Shown here one piece after another: positions 1 through 8,868 of a stretch of 64,000 nucleotides of DNA. Positions within the stretch are counted from its first letter, which is position 1. Each line of letters starts with the position of its first letter. The translations under genes were made by a program, and so were the position numbers. This DNA is from Palsa-1150 sp963797395 (GTDB lineage Bacteria; Myxococcota_A; Polyangia; Polyangiales; Polyangiaceae), in the NCBI GenBank assembly GCA_963797395.1, contig CAWCPA010000003.1, forward strand, positions 124,001 through 188,000, read 5' to 3'. The notes under the pieces were generated by a model. The model was not told the origin of the DNA. It did not search any database and saw only the letters and a list, made by a program, of their open reading frames with translations.

Positions 1-1032
1 CGTGTACCCGAACTTCATCAGGTACTCGATGGCGTTGAGGCACGCCATCCGGTAGGCGACGTGCACGTCGAGGTAGTGCTGCTTGCCCGCCTCGTCGACC
101 GAGATGCCCTCGAAGATGAGATACGACGAGTACTTGGGCTCGAGGGGGCTCGACTGGAAGATGGGATTCTTCACGCCGTACTTGGCCATCCCCTCTTTGA
201 TGACGTGCACGCGCAAATCCAGATAGCCCGCCATCTCGATGGCGCCGCAGAACGTGATCTCTCCGTCGCCCTGCGAGAAGTGGATGTCGCCCATCGAGAG
301 GCCGCCGCCCTTGATGTAGACCGGGAAGAAGACCTTCGACCCCTTCGTGAGGTTCTTGATGTCGCAGTTGCCGCCGTGCTCGCGCGGGGGCACGGTGCGC
401 GCGCCCTCCATCGCGGCGGCCTTCGCCGCGTCGGGCTTCATGCGGCCCATGTGGGCCGTCTCGGCGTGCGGCAGCGCGGCCAGCGCGGGGACGCGCTCGG
501 GGTTCGTGTCGAAGAGCGACTTCTCGCGCGCGTTCCACGTCGCGAGGAGCTCCTTCGACGGGAGGCAGCCGATGAGGCCCGGGTGCATGATGCCGGCGAA
601 CTCCACGCCCGGGATGTGGCGCGAGTTCGCGTAGATGCCGCTGTACTTCCAGCACGCCTTCCGCGCCTCGGGATAGTGCTCGGTGAGGAAGCCTCCGCCG
701 TTCTCCTTGGCGAAGATGCCCGTGAATCCCCACGCGGAAGACTGCAGCACGCCGACGTCGAGGATGTCGACGACGAGCAAATCTCCCGGCTCTGCGCCCT
801 TCACGCCAATCGGGCCACTCAGGTAGTGCACCTTGGTGAGGTCCACGACCTTCACGTCGGTGGCGCTGTCGTCGTCCTTGATCTGCCCGCCGGTCCAGTC
901 GATGCACTCGACGCGGAACTCCGCGCCCGGATCGACCCACGACACGATGGGGACGTCGGGGTGCCAGCGATTGTGGATGACGTCGTGCTTGGTGGCGGGG
1001 GTCGACACGTCAACGTGGATGAGCGTATCCAT
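1..1032 (-). CDS. fmdA: Formamidase/acetamidase (FmdA family), 3' end cut by window edge
   Basis: Cytoplasmic amidohydrolase of the FmdA/AmdA family, expected to hydrolyse formamide (possibly acetamide) to the acid and ammonia. The frame starts at ATG 1032 with AGGAAGGA 7 nt upstream and stays open for 344 codons to the left edge, so the C-terminus is missing (family about 400 residues). Visible family segments are HNRWHPDVPIVSWVDPG near the N-terminus, PREHGGNCDIKNLT, and FSQGDGEITFCGAIE. It is the last gene of the urtABCDE operon, 30 nt after urtE, so amide import and hydrolysis are probably co-expressed. Formamide is the likeliest substrate from the family; the sequence alone does not settle it. 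Confidence 0.93.
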   Translation of the reverse strand, partial: MDTLIHVDVSTPATKHDVIHNRWHPDVPIVSWVDPGAEFRVECIDWTGGQIKDDDSATDVKVVDLTKVHYLSGPIGVKGAEPGDLLVVDILDVGVLQSSAWGFTGIFAKENGGGFLTEHYPEARKACWKYSGIYANSRHIPGVEFAGIMHPGLIGCLPSKELLATWNAREKSLFDTNPERVPALAALPHAETAHMGRMKPDAAKAAAMEGARTVPPREHGGNCDIKNLTKGSKVFFPVYIKGGGLSMGDIHFSQGDGEITFCGAIEMAGYLDLRVHVIKEGMAKYGVKNPIFQSSPLEPKYSSYLIFEGISVDEAGKQHYLDVHVAYRMACLNAIEYLMKFGYT

Positions 1033-1062
1033 CTCTCTGTCCTTCCTGGGCGGGTTCGCCTC

Positions 1063-1761
1063 TCAAAGTGAAAGCAATCTCCCGAGCGACGCTTCGTCGA
1101 TCGCGCTCCTCGGGCTCTCGTGGACGATCGCGCCGCGCGTGAGCACGAGCACGCGGTCGGCCACCGAGAGCGCGAAGCTCAGCACCTGCTCCGAGACCAC
1201 GATCGTCAGGCCGGTCTCGTCGCGGATGGTCTTCAGCTGCACCGCCAGATCCTTGATGATCGACGGCTGGATGCCCTCGGTGGGCTCGTCGAGGAGGAGC
1301 ACGCGCGGCTTGCTCGCCAGCGCCCGCCCGATCGCGAGCTGCTGCTGCTGGCCCCCCGAGAGGTTCCCGGCGCGGCGGCGGCGCATCTCCTTCAGCACCG
1401 GGAAGAACCCGAAGATCTCCGCCGGGATCTCGCGCTCGCCGGGCGGCAGCCCGGTCTGGATGTTCTCCTCCACGGTGAGGGTCGGGAAGACCATCCTTCC
1501 CTGCGGCACGTACGCGAGGCCCCGCGCGACGCGCTCGAACGGCTCGCGGCCCGTGATGTCGCCGCCGGCCAGCGACACGGTCCCCGAGGCGGTGGAGAGG
1601 AGGCCGATGAGGGCCTTCATCAGGGTGGTCTTGCCCATCCCGTTCAGGCCCATCACCGCCACGATCTCGCCCTTCGACACCGACATCGAGATCGAGGCGA
1701 TGACCTGGCTCTGCCCGTAGCAGACGCGGATCGACTTCACCGACAAGAGCTCTTCGGTCAT
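1063..1761 (-). CDS. urtE: Urea/amide ABC transporter ATP-binding protein UrtE
   Basis: A 232-residue ATPase subunit of a HAAT-type (branched-chain amino acid/urea/amide) ABC importer, working on the inner face of the cytoplasmic membrane with UrtD. It shows Walker A GLNGMGKTT, a Q-loop in YVPQGRMVFPTLTVEEN, the signature LSGGQQQQ, Walker B RVLLLDEPTEG and the H-loop region. The segment EPTEGIQPSIIKDL is typical of UrtE/LivF rather than UrtD/LivG. It lies 10 nt after the urtD stop and 30 nt before fmdA, within one reverse-strand operon. Length is normal for the family. Confidence 0.95.
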   Translation of the reverse strand: MTEELLSVKSIRVCYGQSQVIASISMSVSKGEIVAVMGLNGMGKTTLMKALIGLLSTASGTVSLAGGDITGREPFERVARGLAYVPQGRMVFPTLTVEENIQTGLPPGEREIPAEIFGFFPVLKEMRRRRAGNLSGGQQQQLAIGRALASKPRVLLLDEPTEGIQPSIIKDLAVQLKTIRDETGLTIVVSEQVLSFALSVADRVLVLTRGAIVHESPRSAIDEASLGRLLSL

Positions 1762-1771
1762 GCGCTTTTCC

Positions 1772-2548
1772 TCAATGCCCGAGATAGACTTCGATGACCT
1801 TCGGGTTCTTCTGAATGTCGTCCATCAGGCCCTCGGCGAGCAGGCGCCCCTGGTGCAGCACCGTCACGCGGTGGGCGATCTGCTTGACGAAGTCCATGTC
1901 GTGCTCGACGACGATGACCGCGCGGTTCTTGGCGATCTGCGAGAGCAGCTTCCCGGTGGCCTCGCGCTCGTGGACGCTCATCCCCGCGACCGGCTCGTCG
2001 AGGAGGAGGAGCTCCGGGCTCTGGATGAGGAGCGCGCCGATCTCCAGCCACTGCTTTTGCCCGTGACCGAGGATCTCGGCGCGATCGCGGAGCCGGTCCT
2101 TGAGGTAGATGAGCTCCGCGATCTCCTCGACCTTCGCCACCACGTCGGCCTTGCGGCGGAAGCGCCAGGCCGACCACCACGAGCGGCTGTCGGGGAAGGC
2201 CATCTCGAGGTTCTCGAAGACGGTGAGCGACTCGTAGACCGAGGGCGTCTGGAACTTGCGCCCGACGCCGGCCCGGACGATCTCGTATTCGCGCATCCGG
2301 GTGAGCTCGAGGCCCTTGAACTTGACCTTGCCCTTGGTCGCCTGCGTCTTGCCCGAGACGAGATCGAGGAACGTGGTCTTGCCCGCGCCGTTCGGGCCGA
2401 TGATGGCGCGGATCTCCCCCATGCCGATGGTGATCGAGAGGTCGTCGACAGCCTTGAAGCCGTCGAACGAGACGCTGAGGTTCTGGGTCTCGAGGATGGG
2501 CGGGGCGGCCATGGCCTCGACCGCGGACTGCACGGCGACGGCGGTCAT
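1772..2548 (-). CDS. urtD: Urea/amide ABC transporter ATP-binding protein UrtD
   Basis: A 258-residue ATPase partner of UrtE. Walker A is GPNGAGKTT, the signature region is reduced to LGHGQKQWLEIG (as in UrtD proteins), and Walker B is LLLLDEPVAGMS. The longer loop between Walker A and signature (SRSWWSAWRFRRKADVVAKV) and the ending PKVIEVYLGH are LivG/UrtD traits. The start ATG 2548 overlaps the urtC stop in an ATGA arrangement, which argues for translational coupling. The frame is open further upstream, but that part is the shadow of urtC, so the overlap start is preferred. Confidence 0.95.
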   Translation of the reverse strand: MTAVAVQSAVEAMAAPPILETQNLSVSFDGFKAVDDLSITIGMGEIRAIIGPNGAGKTTFLDLVSGKTQATKGKVKFKGLELTRMREYEIVRAGVGRKFQTPSVYESLTVFENLEMAFPDSRSWWSAWRFRRKADVVAKVEEIAELIYLKDRLRDRAEILGHGQKQWLEIGALLIQSPELLLLDEPVAGMSVHEREATGKLLSQIAKNRAVIVVEHDMDFVKQIAHRVTVLHQGRLLAEGLMDDIQKNPKVIEVYLGH

Positions 2549-3789
2549 TGGCCCCTCACGTCGACCGCGGGGCCGCTCGGGGGCGGCGGCGGAGCGATGC
2601 CCGCCGGCGGCGTGGCCATCGCGGCCTGCCTGCGCTTCTGCGCGACTCCGCTCGCCCAGCCGAGGACCGCCCGCGCCGCGCGCGAGAGATCGAGGCCGGC
2701 GAGGCCGTTCGGGAAGATCATGACGACGGCGATGAAGAGCGCGCCGATGAGGAAGAGCCAGAGCTCGGGGAAGCCCTCGGAGAAGTACGTCTTGCCGGCG
2801 TTCACGAGCAGCGTCCCGTAAATCGCGCCGAGCAGGGAGCCGCGCCCGCCCACCGCGGCGGAGATGACCATCTCGATCGACGGCGTGATGCCGACGAACG
2901 AGGGCGACATGAAGCCGACCTGGAGCGTGAACATCGCGCCCCCGATGGCAGAGTAGATGGACGCCAGGACGAACACGAACGTCTTGATCGACGCCACGTC
3001 GTACCCCGTGAAGAGCACCCGCTCCTCCTTGTCGCGCAGCGCGAGGAGCAGGCGACCGAGCTTGCTGCGGAGGATCGAGTACGAGAGGACGATGGCGCCG
3101 AGGAGGAGGGCCGCGTTGACGAAGTAGAGGATCTCGCGGGCCGAGTCGCTCCGGATGTCCCACCCGAGGAGGGTCTTCAGGTCCGTGATGCCGTTGACGC
3201 CGCCGGTGTACCCCTGCTGGCCGATGATGAGGATGGAGAGGATGGCCGCGACGGCCTGGGTGATGATCGCGAAGTAGACGCCGCCCACCCGGCGCCGGAA
3301 CATCGTGGCGCTGAGCACGAAGGCGAGGAGCGCCGGGACGAGGGGGATCGCGATCAGCGTGAGCGGGAGGTGCTTGAACGGGACCCAGAACGCCGGCAGC
3401 GCGGTGAGCTGGTTCCAGTCCATGAAGTCGGGAATGCCCGGCGTCGACTGGATCGACGTGCTCGCCGCGTCCGACGCCTCGAGCTTGAGGAACATCGCCA
3501 TGCAGTACCCGCCGAGGCCGAAGAACACCCCCTGTCCCAGGCTGAGGATCCCCCCGTATCCCCAGCACAGGACCAGGCCCAGCGAGACGAACGCGTACGT
3601 GAGGTACTTGCCGATGAGGTTGAGATGGAAGATGTCCATCGTCAGCGGGAACACGGCCAGGAGCAGCACGGCCAGCAGCACGAAGTAGACGTTCTGGCGT
3701 CGGCGCTCGTCGTTCAGGAGCACGGTCGTGACGTGCCGCAGGGAAGGCGCCTGCGCGCGCGGCTTGTCGATCTCCATGGGGACCTTCAT
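2545..3789 (-). CDS. urtC: Urea/amide ABC transporter permease UrtC
   Basis: A 414-residue integral membrane permease of the LivM/UrtC type. The N-terminal cytoplasmic stretch is followed by a run of hydrophobic helices beginning NVYFVLLAVLLLAVFPL, then the conserved FVSLGLVLCWGYGGILSLGQ region typical of UrtC and ALRDKEERVLFTGYD before the last helices. The C-terminal tail is Ala/Pro-rich (PPAGIAPPPPPSGPA) and probably cytoplasmic. ATG 3789 overlaps the urtB stop as ATGA; a second in-frame ATG lies at 3777. With UrtB it should form the transmembrane pore. Confidence 0.95.
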   Translation of the reverse strand: MKVPMEIDKPRAQAPSLRHVTTVLLNDERRRQNVYFVLLAVLLLAVFPLTMDIFHLNLIGKYLTYAFVSLGLVLCWGYGGILSLGQGVFFGLGGYCMAMFLKLEASDAASTSIQSTPGIPDFMDWNQLTALPAFWVPFKHLPLTLIAIPLVPALLAFVLSATMFRRRVGGVYFAIITQAVAAILSILIIGQQGYTGGVNGITDLKTLLGWDIRSDSAREILYFVNAALLLGAIVLSYSILRSKLGRLLLALRDKEERVLFTGYDVASIKTFVFVLASIYSAIGGAMFTLQVGFMSPSFVGITPSIEMVISAAVGGRGSLLGAIYGTLLVNAGKTYFSEGFPELWLFLIGALFIAVVMIFPNGLAGLDLSRAARAVLGWASGVAQKRRQAAMATPPAGIAPPPPPSGPAVDVRGQ

Positions 3790-4694
3790 CTCCTCACTTT
3801 CAGAGCGAACAGACCCTGGGGGCGGGCCATGAGGATCAGGATGACCAGCGAGAGGGTCAGCACCTTGGCCATCGATCCCGTCAGGAAGAACTCGGTGGTC
3901 GCTTGGGTCTGCGCGATGCTGAACGCGGACGCGATGGTACCGAGGAGGCTCTGCGCGCCGCCGAAGACGACCACGAGGAACGTGTCGACGATGTACAGCA
4001 ATCCGCTCGTCGGCCCCGTCGAGCCGATCGTCGTGAACGCCGCCCCCGCCACCCCCGCGAGGCCGCACCCGAGGCCGAAGGCCAGCCGGTCGATGCGCGC
4101 CGTGTTGATCCCCGCGGCGCTCGCCATCGCGCGGTTCTGCATCGTGGCCCGGACGTCGATTCCGAACCGCGTGTAGAAGAGCGCGAAGAAGACGAGCGCG
4201 GTGAGGATGCCGGTCAAGCCGATGACGACGAGCCCGTTGATGGGGATGTCGATCGCCTTCGTCGGCTTGAGGGACCCGAGGAGCCAGTCGGGGAGCTTGG
4301 CGCTCACCTCGCGGGCCCCGAACGTGGAGCGGAAGGCCTGCTGCATGATGAGGCTGAGGCCCCACGTCGCGAGGAGCGTGTCGAGCGGCCGCCGGTAGAG
4401 GCGGCGGATCATCAGGTGCTCGACGACGAGCCCGAAGGCGCCCGCCAGGACGAACGCCACCGCGATGGCGAGGAAGAAGTACCAGTTGGTGAGCGCGTGG
4501 ACCCAGCGCTGGCTCACCTCGGACAGCAGGTACGTCGTATAGGCGCCGATGGTGAGGAACTCACCGTGGGCCATGTTGATGACCCCCATCTGCCCGAAGA
4601 CGATGGCCAGCCCCAGGGCCATCAGGAGGAGGACGCAGAAGGTGCTCAGGCCGTTGAAGGCCTGCATCGCCCAGATGGCGGCGGAGACGTTCAT
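3786..4694 (-). CDS. urtB: Urea/amide ABC transporter permease UrtB
   Basis: A 302-residue permease of the LivH/UrtB type. Hydrophobic segments start with FNGLSTFCVLLLMALGLAIV; the conserved FGQMGVINMAHGEFLTIGAY follows the first helix, and RATMQNRAMASAAGINTARI is the cytoplasmic coupling loop that contacts the ATPases. It ends in the typical RPQGLFALKVRR. It begins 13 nt after the urtA stop and ends overlapping the urtC start. Both length and motifs are complete. Confidence 0.95.
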   Translation of the reverse strand: MNVSAAIWAMQAFNGLSTFCVLLLMALGLAIVFGQMGVINMAHGEFLTIGAYTTYLLSEVSQRWVHALTNWYFFLAIAVAFVLAGAFGLVVEHLMIRRLYRRPLDTLLATWGLSLIMQQAFRSTFGAREVSAKLPDWLLGSLKPTKAIDIPINGLVVIGLTGILTALVFFALFYTRFGIDVRATMQNRAMASAAGINTARIDRLAFGLGCGLAGVAGAAFTTIGSTGPTSGLLYIVDTFLVVVFGGAQSLLGTIASAFSIAQTQATTEFFLTGSMAKVLTLSLVILILMARPQGLFALKVRR

Positions 4695-4707
4695 GCTCAG
4701 CTCCCGC

Positions 4708-5969
4708 TCACTGGTATCCCTTCGGGAACGGGTTGGGCTCGATGAGCTCCGACTCGTAGACGACCTTGTACTGCCCGTCGGCCTGAGCCTGGCCGACGCG
4801 CAGCCGGCTCCACAGGTGGTGGTCGGGGTGGATCTTCACGTAGCCCTCGGGCGCGGTCGTCAGCTCGATGCCCGGGGACGCGGCGACCACCTTGTCGACG
4901 TCGAAGCTGCCGGCCTTCTCCACCGCGAGCTTCCAGAGCCAGGGGCCCTCGTACGCGGCCTGCGTGACGTCGCCGATGACGGCGTTCTGACCGTACTTCG
5001 CCTTGAACGCGGCGACGAACTTCTTGTTGTTCTCGTTGTCGAGGCTCTGGAAGTACTTCATGGCGGCGTAGAAGCCGACCATGTTCTCGCCGCCGATGCC
5101 GAGGAGCTCGTCCTCGGTGACGGAGATCGTGAGGAGGGTCTGGTTCTCCGCCGTGACGCCCGCGGCCTTGAGCTGCTTGTAGAACGACACGTTGCTGCCA
5201 CCGACGACGATGGCGTAGACGACGTCGGGCTTCTGGGCCTTGATCTTGTTGATGAGCGACCCGAACTCCGTGTACCCGAGCGGATAATACTCTTCGCCCA
5301 CGACCGTGCCGTGCAGCACGTTTTCGATGTGCTTTCGGGCGATCTTGTTCGAGGTGCGCGGCCAGATGTAGTCGGAGCCGATGAGGAAGAACGAATTGGC
5401 GTTCTTCGTCTTGTGGATCCAGTCGAGGCCCGCGAGGATTTGCTGCGTCGCTTCCTGCCCGGTGTAAAATACGTTCTTCGACTGCTCGAGACCTTCGTAG
5501 AAGGTCGGGTAGTAGAGGAGGCCGTTGTCCTTCTCGAAGACGGGCAACACGGCCTTTCGTGACGCCGACGTCCAGCAGCCGAAGACCGAGGCGACGTGGT
5601 CCTCTTCGAGGAGGAGCTTCGCCTTCTCGGCGAACGTGGGCCAGTCGCTGGCGCCGTCCTCCTGCTGGATCTTGATCTGCCGCCCCAGGATGCCGCCCGA
5701 GGCGTTGATCTGTTCGATCGCGAGGCGTTCCGCCTCGATCGAGCCCGTTTCGCTGATGGCCATGGTCCCGGTGGCGCTGTGGAGCTGCCCGACGAGGACC
5801 TCCTTCTCCGAGACGGCCATTCCCCCCCTGCCGACGACGAGGCCACGGTCGCCGCCTGGGACTCGCTCGTGCCCTTGGAGCTGTCCTTGCAACCGAGGAG
5901 CGACCCGGCGGCGAGGAAGAACGACAGCAGGCCGACGCTGCGTACGGACATGGGCAATGGCTGATGCAT
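4708..5969 (-). CDS. urtA: Urea/amide-binding lipoprotein UrtA, frameshifted between signal peptide and mature domain
   Basis: Extracytoplasmic substrate-binding protein of the UrtABCDE importer. The mature part is complete: VLVGQLHSATGTMAISE, GGILGRQIKIQQEDGASD, FGCWTSASRKAVLPVFE and FLIGSDYIWPRTSNKI are UrtA landmarks. A good lipoprotein signal peptide starting MHQPLPMSVRSVGLLSF with lipobox SLLGC (Cys27) lies in another frame from ATG 5969, preceded by GGAGG 5 nt upstream. The two frames meet at a run of seven G on the coding strand (5822-5828); one more G joins them as SAGG-GMAVSEKEVLVG. As read, the mature domain could only start from an internal codon without a signal peptide. A homopolymer sequencing error is the likeliest explanation. 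Reconstructed length is about 420 residues, normal for UrtA. Confidence 0.9.
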
Positions 5970-6007
5970 CCAGACCTCCACAAGGAAAAACCGTGTAACG
6001 AGAACCC

Positions 6008-6036
6008 GTATTGCTCGACTAACCCAGGTTTATCAA
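6008..6036 (-). promoter_or_regulatory. Candidate sigma-70-type promoter of the urt-fmdA operon
   Basis: On the reverse strand TTGATA (6031-6036) and CAATAC (6008-6013) are 17 nt apart, about 40 nt upstream of the urtA start. They lie in a clearly AT-rich island (about 5996-6100) within a 70% GC background. The -35 element is good, the -10 element is weak, and no operator is obvious. This is a pattern match only. Confidence 0.35.
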
Positions 6037-6436
6037 TTTGCCGGTTTCACACACATTGCGGACCTGTCTCATTTAATTCCTTCCAACTTAAATGAATTGG
6101 ACGCCGCATGACGCGACGACCGACGTGCGGGGTAAAGAGTCGCACCCCACGCATCGTTGCCGGGTCGCTTCTGCGCGCACGACGCCTCGCGCACGCACAA
6201 CGAGCTTTCGTCGCGGGAACGAAGATCCGTGGGTGGCACGACAGCTCGTTGCGGTGCGACCGCGAGCGAAACCTTGGTCGTCCGAGCGGCCCGACGGAGC
6301 GCGGGCGCGACGTCGGCCCGCAGGGCGCATGCGTCCAGGTGCCGAGATAATGCCTTTACGAATTCTTTATTCCGAATTGCCATTTTCTCTTCGACGGTCT
6401 TCGGCGCTCCTGACAGGCCGAAGAGAGAGAGAGAAC

Positions 6437-6560
6437 CGCCAGGGGGACGCCAGGGTCGCCAGGGTCGCCAGGGTCAGAAATGCTCGGAATTTTGTTGGTC
6501 TCGGCCCCGACGCTCCTGGCAGATCCTGGCGCTCCTGGCGGCTCCTGGCGGCTCCTGGCG
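6437..6560. repeat. Opposed short tandem repeats CGCCAGG(GT) / (GCT)CCTGGCG
   Basis: Four copies of CGCCAGG start at 6437, 6448, 6457 and 6466, the last three with a 9-nt period. After a 40-nt AT-containing spacer come CCTGGCA at 6515 and CCTGGCG at 6525, 6534, 6544 and 6554, the last three with a 10-nt period (GCTCCTGGCG). Since CCTGGCG is the reverse complement of CGCCAGG, the two blocks can pair in several registers as a multi-branched hairpin. The function is unknown; a transcript-end structure or a repeated protein-binding site are both possible. Confidence 0.7.
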
Positions 6561-6701
6561 ATCGAACTGGCGCTTCTGGCGTTTCCCGAGGTGCCCCTCG
6601 GCTGCCGTTGAGGTCGCGCCCGCTTCTGGGAGCTCGTGGGCCGTTTTTCCCCGACCGCGCGCGGCTGGCGTACGCTCTCCTACCCGCTAAGGTCGTCAGG
6701 C

Positions 6702-7850
6702 ATGGACCTGCCCGAGAGCCAAGCCGGAGCGCGCGCCTCCGTCTGGCTCGTCGATGACAGCGACCTGCAGGCCGAAATCGGCCGCGTGGCCCTCGCCGAT
6801 CACTACGAAATCAGGGTCTTTCACGACGGGATCTCGATGCTCGAGGCGCTCGCGGGCGCCAGGCCCGACCTCGTCGTCCTCGACTGGCAGATGCCGAACC
6901 TCTCGGGAACCGAGCTGTGCCGCTTCATTCGTGAGACCAACGACCCGGGCACGCTGCCCATCCTCATCCTGACCGCCACCAGCGAGGACAACCTGCCCGA
7001 AGCGTTCGCGGCCGGGGCGAACGACTTCGTGCGGAAACCGTTCCTGCGGACGGAGCTCGTCGCACGCGCGCAGGGGCTCATCCGCAACAAGCAGCTCTAC
7101 GCGCGGCTCGCCGAGATGGAGAAGCGCCTGCGGGTCGAGGGCGAGTTTCGTGAGCGCTTCATCGCGATGCTCGCCCACGACCTGCGCCAGCCCCTGAACA
7201 CGTTCGTCCTGTCCAACGAGACGCTGGGCACCGCCCTCGCGTCGCAGGGCAACCTCGCGAGGCTCGTCGACATCCAGGGCCGCACCGCCCGGCGCATGGC
7301 GCGGATGGTCGCGGAGCTGCTCGACTTCGCCCGCACGCGGCCCGAGACCGGGATGCCCATCGACCGCGAGGCAATCGACTTCGAGCCGGTCGTGCGGGCG
7401 GCCGTGGAGGAGATGCGGGTCGGCAACCCCACGCGCACGTTCCTCGTCGAGGTCGAGGGGCACTGCCTCGGGTGGTGGGATCGCGACCGGGTCGCGCAGG
7501 TGTGCAGCAATCTGATCCGGAACGCGGTCGATCACAGCGCCGATCCCGCGTCCCCGATCGAGGTGAGGGTGCGGTGCACGCCGGAGGGGGTGGAGCTCCT
7601 CGTCGCGAACGAGGGGAAGCCCATCCCTTCGAGCCTGCTGCCTACGCTGTTCGAGCCCTATCGCCAGGGGCGCACGGTCGACAAGAAGGCGGGAGGCCTG
7701 GGGCTCGGCCTCAACATCGTGCGCGAGATCGTGCGGGCCCACGGCGGCTCGGTGGGCGTCGAGAGCGACGCCGGGCGCACCGCGTTCCGCGTCATCTTCC
7801 CGATGGGGCCCCCGTCCGCTACGGGGCTTTCGTCGCGTCCTTCACCCTGA
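6702..7850 (+). CDS. Response receiver-histidine kinase hybrid (REC-HisKA-HATPase)
   Basis: A 382-residue soluble sensor kinase with its receiver first. REC covers about residues 12-130 with phospho-acceptor D61 in VVLDWQMPN and the conserved Lys in FVRKPF. A short coiled linker follows, then HisKA with H159 in MLAHDLRQPLN, and HATPase with N-box NLIRNAVDHS and G-box GGLGLGLNIVREI. No membrane helix is present, so input probably comes through REC phosphorylation. ATG 6702 is chosen because the REC fold begins right after it. The 3' end overlaps the convergent cheB by 32 nt, and the gene may feed into the adjacent chemosensory cluster. Confidence 0.93.
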   Translation: MDLPESQAGARASVWLVDDSDLQAEIGRVALADHYEIRVFHDGISMLEALAGARPDLVVLDWQMPNLSGTELCRFIRETNDPGTLPILILTATSEDNLPEAFAAGANDFVRKPFLRTELVARAQGLIRNKQLYARLAEMEKRLRVEGEFRERFIAMLAHDLRQPLNTFVLSNETLGTALASQGNLARLVDIQGRTARRMARMVAELLDFARTRPETGMPIDREAIDFEPVVRAAVEEMRVGNPTRTFLVEVEGHCLGWWDRDRVAQVCSNLIRNAVDHSADPASPIEVRVRCTPEGVELLVANEGKPIPSSLLPTLFEPYRQGRTVDKKAGGLGLGLNIVREIVRAHGGSVGVESDAGRTAFRVIFPMGPPSATGLSSRPSP

Positions 7851-8868
7851 TCGCGGCCGTCATCGCGGCGGCCATCCGGTCGAGCGGCACGACCTCGCTC
7901 GCGAGGCCCGCCAGGATCACGGCGCGCGACATGCCGAAGACGACGCACGTCGACTCGGCCTCGGCGAGAACGGCGCCCCCGGCGGCGCGGATGGCGCGCG
8001 CGCCGGCCAGGCCGTCGTCGCCCATCCCCGTCAGCACGAGCCCGAGGACGCGCCGGCCGAGGGCCGCGGCCGCGCTCGTGAAGAGCACGTCGGCCGAGGG
8101 CCGGTGCAGGGTGTCCGTCGGCGAGCCGGAGAGGTGCGCGCGGAACTTCGCGTCGACGGTCAGGTGCAGCCCGGCGCGCGCGATCACGACGCGGCCCGGG
8201 GTCAGCTCGAGCTCCTCGCGGGCCTCGAACACGTCGAGCGCGCAGTCCCGGTCGAGGCGGTCCGCGTAGCCGGCGGTGAACCCCGCGGGCATGTGGACGA
8301 CGACCGCGATGGGCACGGGGAAGCGCGCGGGGAGCGCGCCGAGCAGGCCCGAGACGGCGTTGGGGCCGCCGGTCGAGGCCGCGACGACGACGAGATCGAA
8401 GGCCGGGTGGACCAGGTCGTCGACCTGCGTCACCGGGACCACGGCGGCGCGGGGGCGGCTGCGCGGCGACGACGCGGCCGCGCGCACGGCGGCGACGAGG
8501 TTCGCGCGCACTTCGTAGAGCCTGTCGGTCGCGATGGCCGTGGGCTTCTGCACGAGATTGAAGGCGCCGGCGCGGAGGGCGGCGAGCCCGAGATCGGAGT
8601 GGTCGTCGAGGGTCGTCACGACGACCGCGTGCGGCGGGTCCGGCCACGCGGCCATCGCCTGGAGGACGCCCAGCCCGTCGAGCTCGGGCATGAGGAGATC
8701 GATGGTGACGACGTCGGGCTTCAGGTGCTCGAGCTTCTCGAGGGCGTCGATGCCGTCGCGGGCGATGCCGACGACGTCGATGTCCGGCTCGATCGACAGG
8801 ACCTCGCGGAGCACCTTGCGCGCGAACGCCGAGTCGTCGACGACGAGGACGCGAATCTTCGCGGTCAT
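7819..8868 (-). CDS. cheB: Chemotaxis response regulator / protein-glutamate methylesterase CheB
   Basis: A 349-residue CheB that demethylates (and may deamidate) the cluster's MCP when phosphorylated by CheA. The N-terminal REC has VVDDSAFARKVL and phospho-acceptor D57 in VTIDLLMPELDG. The C-terminal methylesterase domain has the nucleophile S165 in VVAASTGGPNAVSG, the His in VVVHMPAGFT and the Asp in VLTGMGDDG, so the catalytic triad is complete. ATG 8868 overlaps the cheR stop as ATGA. It is the last gene of the reverse-strand che operon. Confidence 0.96.
   Translation of the reverse strand: MTAKIRVLVVDDSAFARKVLREVLSIEPDIDVVGIARDGIDALEKLEHLKPDVVTIDLLMPELDGLGVLQAMAAWPDPPHAVVVTTLDDHSDLGLAALRAGAFNLVQKPTAIATDRLYEVRANLVAAVRAAASSPRSRPRAAVVPVTQVDDLVHPAFDLVVVAASTGGPNAVSGLLGALPARFPVPIAVVVHMPAGFTAGYADRLDRDCALDVFEAREELELTPGRVVIARAGLHLTVDAKFRAHLSGSPTDTLHRPSADVLFTSAAAALGRRVLGLVLTGMGDDGLAGARAIRAAGGAVLAEAESTCVVFGMSRAVILAGLASEVVPLDRMAAAMTAAIRVKDATKAP

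Larger units (their letters stand above)
5982..6701. other. Gene-free intergenic region between divergent urt operon and hybrid kinase
   Basis: About 720 bp without a convincing gene. Frames open here are short, Arg-rich on both strands and lack family motifs. The left part (5996-6100) is AT-rich and probably holds the urt promoter. A second AT-rich patch (about 6350-6395) is followed by the GAGAGAGA run and the opposed CGCCAGG/CCTGGCG array at 6437-6560. The right end leads to the kinase ATG at 6702. Confidence 0.6.

Noticed and set aside
6069..6757. Several 80-220 codon frames on both strands upstream of the hybrid kinase
   Set aside because: They overlap each other, are Arg-rich, cross the AT-rich promoter region and the short repeat array, and match no family.
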